Assembly (NCBI GenBank): GCA_009602725.1
Contig: WELB01000079.1
Coordinates: 542,833-602,928 of the forward strand
Origin: Spirogloea muscicola
Lineage: Eukaryota > Streptophyta > Zygnematophyceae > Spirogloeales > Spirogloeaceae
Length of the DNA: 60,096 nt
Reading direction: 5' to 3'
Of the stretch, positions 57,901 through 60,096 are shown in pieces (within the stretch, counting starts at the first letter, position 1; the number at the start of each line of letters is the position of its first letter). A program made the translations under genes and the position numbers. Below the pieces are notes generated by a model. The model was not told where the DNA came from. It made no database searches and worked only from the letters and a program-made list of their open reading frames with translations.

Positions 57901-60042
57901 ACCACTGAGGTGGCCTTCAGCGTTGTGGCTGCCCAAGTCATAAATTCCAAACACGTAAAAGGTAACCTGAAGTTGCTGAAATCCGCCGAGGCTGAGTACA
58001 TAGGATCCGGCACCCTTTCCGATTTCGGAGAGCGTGATCTAAGATATACTGGGGCACCTGCCCCAGTACAAGGAGTTTGTCTACTTGTCAATTTTGTGAA
58101 AGCCCACAGCTGAGGTGATTGCAAAGCTTCTGAATATGTCAGAGAGTATGGTGCTCAAGTAAGTTCAGCCTCTGGACTGCTGTGCTTGGTGCTTACAGCA
58201 ATGCGCGCCTCACAGCTCAGGTCAGCATGCAAGCACCTGCGTGGTTTTTCCGCAGCCAGTTTCGCCTGCTATAAGTACCACCTGCACATGACGTGAAGTC
58301 CTGGACGCATCGTTATCTTGACAACAGAATTGGCCATCCAGCAATTAAGCATTCCATGACGCGCACCCACTGCTTGGATTGCTATGTACACCTCTTTGAG
58401 ACTAAGCATGATATTACAAACGTCAACTCCAGCCCTGAGCAGAGTTGCTTCAACAATGCAGAGCAGTCTGCTGCCAACAGATCAGAAGCAAAAGCCCACA
58501 TCCTGCTTGTTCAACATCAACAGCCACAACAAGCAGGCTGTCAGCTTGCTCTTGAGGCTGGCAGTCACCTGGCTTTGCTCAACTGCTTTGATGATTTCAT
58601 GCTGGAAGCGAGCAATGGGGAGCTCGGAGCGTTGCTTGGCCATCTAGGTGGTACATGTAGCGGTTCAGTGCAGTCAGTGCCTACACTAGATCAGGAATGT
58701 TGCCCCCAAGCATGAGGACAAAGCAAAGTCACACCAGACACTGTCCTTGCTTCCGGCATAATGTGAAAGAGCAACAGAATCGTGGCCCCTGCTCAGCTTC
58801 ATCACTGTGCCAATGACCTAAATTGCAACAGCTCAGCTGCAGCTGAGCTTGCTGCTGCTAATATTCTGACTGTAGGGAACTTACTCCGTCGCACCTGCTG
58901 CAGCCCTGGCATGTTCTGTAGCCTCGTTGCAAGCGCATTCGCCTGGCGCTCCACTTCAATGGCGCTGCTAGGCTGCCAAGCAGGCCGGCGGTTCCTATGG
59001 GGAATTCTGTAACCAGGCTCGAGCCTCGCTGAGGCATCCTCGTCGGAGAGGGGAGCCTGCGTGAGCTCCTCCGGCGAGGGGGGGTACTGCACCAGGAGGT
59101 CAAGGATGACCTGCTGCGAGGTCGGAGAGAAGGAGATCGGTGTTGCGTAAGTGGACTTCGGCTTACTCCCTGCTGCCTGGAAGACTGTGACTTTCCGGCG
59201 GTCTCCAACACTGCACCAGCAAAACGAAGACATAAGCAGCGGTTGCAGCACTCAGACGACCACCCATGCTTCAGACTTCTGCTTGCATTGACTGAAGAAA
59301 ACATCAGCCATTCTCTGGTGAGGCGTGCTTTTGGACTTGCACATGGCTTGGCCTGTACTCCCAGCCATGTGAGCTTTGCACACGAGTTGCAACCATCAGC
59401 TTTGCCATCTTGTGCATTGTAAGTGGTGATGCTGCCAGAACAGATGACAGATGTGGCTGTCAAGATGCACATGCGGCCAACGAACTGCCTTCAGAGCAGC
59501 AAGCAACCAAAGGTGGCGAGAGGCGGCAGGCACCCATAGCTCTTGGATTTGAGGCCAAGCTTCTTGCAGAGCGAGTGCACGACTGCACGGTCATGATTGC
59601 TCAGCCCTGCCTCAAACGTGAGCTCTGCAGTTGAGCACAGACCGCCAGACGCTAAGTTCAGGCCTTTGGGCAGGGCGCCGCTTGAGAAGAACGGCACGCT
59701 CAATGGTCCCAGAGCCAAATTTGCCTTAGAATCTTAAGCATTGTGACGTGCAAAGCCAGACTTCTCGAGGTTATGCTAGCAACTGCTCTACTCCTGCTTC
59801 TGCTCATCACACGCAGCCCCTGAGCATCAGCTGGCCAGCTCGCACCACTCAAATCAGGCACCGAGGGCCAGTGGACCCGCCGAGCGCCGCAGCACAGAAG
59901 CCTGAGCTATCGCAAGGAGGTCTCCGGCTGCGGCTCAGAGAGCCGGGGGCATGCCTGCGTTGTCGCCAGCCCTGAATTGCTCCAGGCGCTGTGCGAGGCT
60001 GATGCGGTCGGCCTCCGACACAGGGCGCAGGCCCAGCGCCAT
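51960..60042 (-). CDS. R3H / DEIH-box helicase with ankyrin repeats (NIH/HVT1 type, YTHDC2-related)
   Basis: RNA/DNA helicase of the plant NIH/HVT1 class. Twenty-one phase-consistent exons run from ATG 60042 to TAA 51962-51960: 60042-59955, 59624-59534, 59210-58895, 58634-58569, 58281-58237, 58057-57967, 57831-57773, 57565-57377, 57259-57207, 57008-56975, 56822-56733, 56516-56352, 56220-55981, 55665-55330, 55035-54715, 54481-54297, 54042-53934, 53713-53289, 53031-52851, 52513-52322 and 52085-51960. Order of features: R3H domain ([20 protein letters not shown]), motif [11 protein letters not shown], Ia [39 protein letters not shown], ankyrin repeats ([26 protein letters not shown]), [33 protein letters not shown], the HA2 domain and an OB-fold ([20 protein letters not shown]). 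No YTH domain is present. Two introns (after exons 1 and 17) use GC donors. About 1,050 residues, complete. Confidence 0.95.
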
Positions 60043-60089
<47 letters not shown>

Positions 60090-60093
60090 GGCG
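60043..60093. repeat. (GCC)n trinucleotide repeat before the helicase start codon
   Basis: About sixteen uninterrupted GCC/CCG units lie immediately upstream of the ATG of the DEIH helicase (in its 5' leader) and run to the end of the window. Confidence 0.9.
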
Positions 60094-60096
60094 CGC

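Noticed and set aside
1-60096. tRNA, rRNA, CRISPR arrays, bacterial operons or ribosome-binding sites
   Set aside because: No tRNA-like B-box pattern, rRNA segment or regularly spaced repeat array was seen; the spliceosomal intron structure excludes a prokaryotic reading.

Overview
The window is nuclear DNA of a green alga, most likely a trebouxiophyte (Chlorella/Coccomyxa-type) chlorophyte. Genes are plant-like (a STOP1 zinc-finger factor, a GTE/BET bromodomain protein, an SOS4-type pyridoxal kinase, an NIH/HVT1-type DEIH helicase, a PMP3/RCI2 proteolipid, a chloroplast-type DUF3067 protein). They are cut into many short exons by mostly GT-AG introns, with GC-rich trinucleotide tracts at the 5' ends. 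Coding sequence was read exon by exon, and each exon was joined to the next only where splice signals and codon phase agree. The exact species cannot be fixed from the sequence alone.

Layout, left to right: BET/GTE bromodomain protein (+, 76-2501); DUF3067 plastid-type protein (-, ending 3041); pyridoxal kinase (-, 8674-5531); bacterial-type RNase HII (+, about 10379-12844); a 2.7 kb repeat-filled spacer; STOP1-like C2H2 transcription factor (+, 15570-18619); mitochondrial fission protein FIS1 (+, 20551-22086); RNA polymerase III subunit RPC6 (+, 22969-26417); ribosomal protein eL38 (-, 27609-26696), divergent from a DHX37/Dhr1-type DEAH helicase (+, 28180-35193); a gene-poor stretch with retroelement debris (35.2-38.9 kb); PMP3/RCI2 membrane proteolipid (-, 39714-38935), divergent from a two-PQ-loop membrane transporter (+, 40073-43370); an unidentified gene fragment (+, 44440-45182) next to a 630-base assembly gap; an inorganic-pyrophosphatase-like protein that has lost catalytic aspartates (-, 48686-46230); more retroelement debris (49.5-51.1 kb); and a complete 21-exon R3H/DEIH-helicase/ankyrin gene (-, 60042-51960).

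The genes do not form a pathway; this is an ordinary eukaryotic gene-rich interval. One functional pairing stands out: eL38 and the DHX37-type helicase (both ribosome production) share a 570-bp divergent promoter region with a telomere-like (telo-box-like) motif. The repeat fraction is dominated by a family of 5'-truncated copies of what looks like a non-LTR retrotransposon; at least seven copies end in the same short C-terminal peptide (SLSD-x-RLLTRGY-stop type). A degenerate Ty1/copia reverse-transcriptase fragment lies against the end of the PMP3 gene.

I found no convincing undescribed multi-gene system. The best leads are the apparent pyrophosphatase pseudoenzyme, the truncated retroelement family and its palindromic 44-bp companion repeat, three GC-AG introns, and an eL38 coding sequence interrupted near its end by a 28-base homopolymer.
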